Shown: in pieces, positions 4,759 to 6,033 of the stretch
Position numbering within the stretch: position 1 is the first letter of the stretch
Layout: every line of letters starts with the position of its first letter
DNA from: RGIG9115 sp045648165
GTDB lineage: Bacteria > Bacillota > Clostridia > UBA1381
DNA: 6,033 bases
Assembly: GCA_045648165.1 (NCBI GenBank)
Contig: JAZRNL010000011.1
Coordinates: 1-6,033, forward strand
Direction of reading: 5' to 3'
Made by a program: the position numbers and the translations under genes
Notes under the pieces: generated by a model
Database searches by the model: none
Seen by the model: the letters and a program-made list of their open reading frames with translations, nothing else
Told to the model about the DNA's origin: nothing

Positions 4759-6033
4759 TTATTTAAGATTGTTTTCAAGCTTTTCAAGCTCTTCTGCCAT
4801 TTCCTTGGGAAGCATATCACCGAACTGAGCAAAGTATTTTCTTATACCTGTTTCAGAATCTTCAATATCCTTAATCCATTCGCTGTTGTCAACTGCGAGA
4901 AGTTCTTCCAACTGTTCCTTTGTCATATCAAGGTCAGTGATATCGATATCGTCTGCCTTGGGAACATAACCGATAGCACATTCTTCTGCGTCAACCTTGC
5001 CTTCACATCTGTCAATAATCCAGAGAAGAACGCGCATATTATCACCAAATCCAGGCCAGAGGAAGTTGCCTTCGTCATCTTTTCTAAACCAGTTAACGTG
5101 GAAGATTTTGGGAGCCTTGTCGCCAAGCTTCTTGCCCATTTCGAGCCAGTGCTTCCAGTAAGAAGCCATATTATAACCAACGAAAGGCTTCATAGCCATG
5201 GGGTCACGTCGAACTACGCCTACTGCACCGGCAGCTGCAGCTGTTGTTTCAGATGCCATGATAGCGCCCACAAATGTTCCGTGCTGCCAATCTCTTGACT
5301 GATAAACCAATGGAGCGCACTTTGCACGTCTGCCGCCGAATACGATAGCTGATACAGGAACTCCTGCAGGATTTTCAAATTCTTTTGAAATGCAGGGGCA
5401 GTTTACAGCGGGAGCTGTAAATCTTGAGTTGGGATGAGCGAGCTTGCCGCCTTCAGCAGTGAATTCTACGCCGTTAACGTGAGCGCCTTTCCACTCAACT
5501 GCATCAACGGGAGGATTCTTGTCGAGACCTTCCCACCAAACTGTGTTATCTTCTTTATTGATACATACGTTTGTGAAGATTGTATTTTTCTTTGTTGACT
5601 CAAGTGCATTGAAGTTTGTTTTAACTGATGTGCCGGGTGCAACACCGAAGAAACCTGCTTCGGGATTAATAGCATAAAGTCTGCCGTCGGGACCAATTTT
5701 GAGCCAAGCTATATCGTCGCCCACTGTCCATACCTTATATCCCTTTTCCTTAAGATATTCGGGAGGAATAAGCATAGCAAGATTTGTTTTACCGCAAGCT
5801 GAGGGGAATGCAGCACAGATGTACTTAACTTCACCCGCAGGATTTTCAAGCCCGAGGATAAGCATATGCTCAGCCATCCAACCTTCCTGCATACCGAGGT
5901 ATGAAGCTATACGGAGAGCGAAGCACTTCTTACCAAGAAGAACATTACCGCCATAAGCTGAGTTGATTGACCAGATTGTTGCATCCTGAGGGAACTGAAC
6001 AATATATCTTTCTTCAGGATTTACATCCTTCTT
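4759..6033 (-). CDS. pckG: Phosphoenolpyruvate carboxykinase (GTP), C-terminal part, N-terminus outside window
   Basis: The enzyme interconverts oxaloacetate plus GTP with phosphoenolpyruvate, CO2 and GDP (EC 4.1.1.32) in the cytoplasm. The frame stays open to the right edge, giving 424 visible residues of the roughly 600 typical, so the first 170-190 are missing. The ATG at 5890-5892 is internal: upstream codons encode family sequence such as FPQDATIWSINSAYGGN. Numbering from the edge, FPSACGKTN (76-84) is the signature of the GTP-dependent family, with its reactive cysteine at 80. VGDDIAW (104-110) is the metal-binding kinase-2 motif, NPEAGFFGVAPGT is at 123-135, FGGRR at 232-236, and NWFRKDDEGNFLWPGFGDN at 314-332. 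ATP-type PckA lacks the FPSACGKTN signature, so that alternative is excluded. The gene converges on the acyl-CoA synthetase gene; its promoter is out of view. Confidence 0.97.
   Translation of the reverse strand, partial: KKDVNPEERYIVQFPQDATIWSINSAYGGNVLLGKKCFALRIASYLGMQEGWMAEHMLILGLENPAGEVKYICAAFPSACGKTNLAMLIPPEYLKEKGYKVWTVGDDIAWLKIGPDGRLYAINPEAGFFGVAPGTSVKTNFNALESTKKNTIFTNVCINKEDNTVWWEGLDKNPPVDAVEWKGAHVNGVEFTAEGGKLAHPNSRFTAPAVNCPCISKEFENPAGVPVSAIVFGGRRAKCAPLVYQSRDWQHGTFVGAIMASETTAAAAGAVGVVRRDPMAMKPFVGYNMASYWKHWLEMGKKLGDKAPKIFHVNWFRKDDEGNFLWPGFGDNMRVLLWIIDRCEGKVDAEECAIGYVPKADDIDITDLDMTKEQLEELLAVDNSEWIKDIEDSETGIRKYFAQFGDMLPKEMAEELEKLENNLK

Noticed and set aside
4923..5298. Open frames overlapping the carboxykinase gene in other frames, and similar ones over the isomerase and acyl-CoA synthetase
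   Set aside because: They lack ribosome binding sites and family motifs, and lie over strongly conserved coding sequence in the true frame.

Overview
The window looks like chromosomal DNA from a low-GC, spore-forming Firmicute of the class Clostridia. The basis is AT-rich spacers, AGGAGG-like ribosome binding sites, near-consensus sigma-A promoters, a T-box riboswitch, a SpoVM peptide, and protein sequences of clostridial character. The genus cannot be named from this sequence; a gut or rumen Oscillospiraceae/Ruminococcaceae-type organism is a guess.

Layout. Positions 1-301 hold two tandem strong promoters firing leftwards, with A/T-tract upstream sequences and a leader that looks like the start of an rRNA operon whose 16S gene would lie left of the window. 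Positions 427-1133 are a gene graveyard. The C-terminal tail of a metallo-beta-lactamase-fold hydrolase (minus) abuts, at about 635, a decapitated and frameshifted LysR-type regulator (plus). Next, all on the minus strand, come a membrane-anchored cyclophilin-type peptidyl-prolyl isomerase with its own promoter and terminator (1132-2002), then a two-gene unit of a 61-residue membrane protein and a 22-residue SpoVM (2182-2504) followed by a nested-hairpin terminator.

From 2602 the plus strand carries a complete transcription unit: sigma-A promoter, T-box riboswitch (specifier read as UAC, tyrosine), and a 544-residue acyl-CoA synthetase (AMP-forming). A GTP-dependent phosphoenolpyruvate carboxykinase (minus, N-terminus beyond the right edge) converges on it. 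The 130-base gap between them holds two strong hairpins, and a 41-bp perfect palindrome sits in the loop of one.

The genes do not form one pathway. The most notable points are a tyrosine-type T-box governing an acyl-CoA synthetase, which suggests a link between tyrosine supply and activation of a (possibly aromatic) acid; the tiny SpoVM gene with its membrane-protein partner; and the IS-end-like palindrome inside the shared terminator. No transposase, CRISPR array, tRNA or mature rRNA gene is visible.
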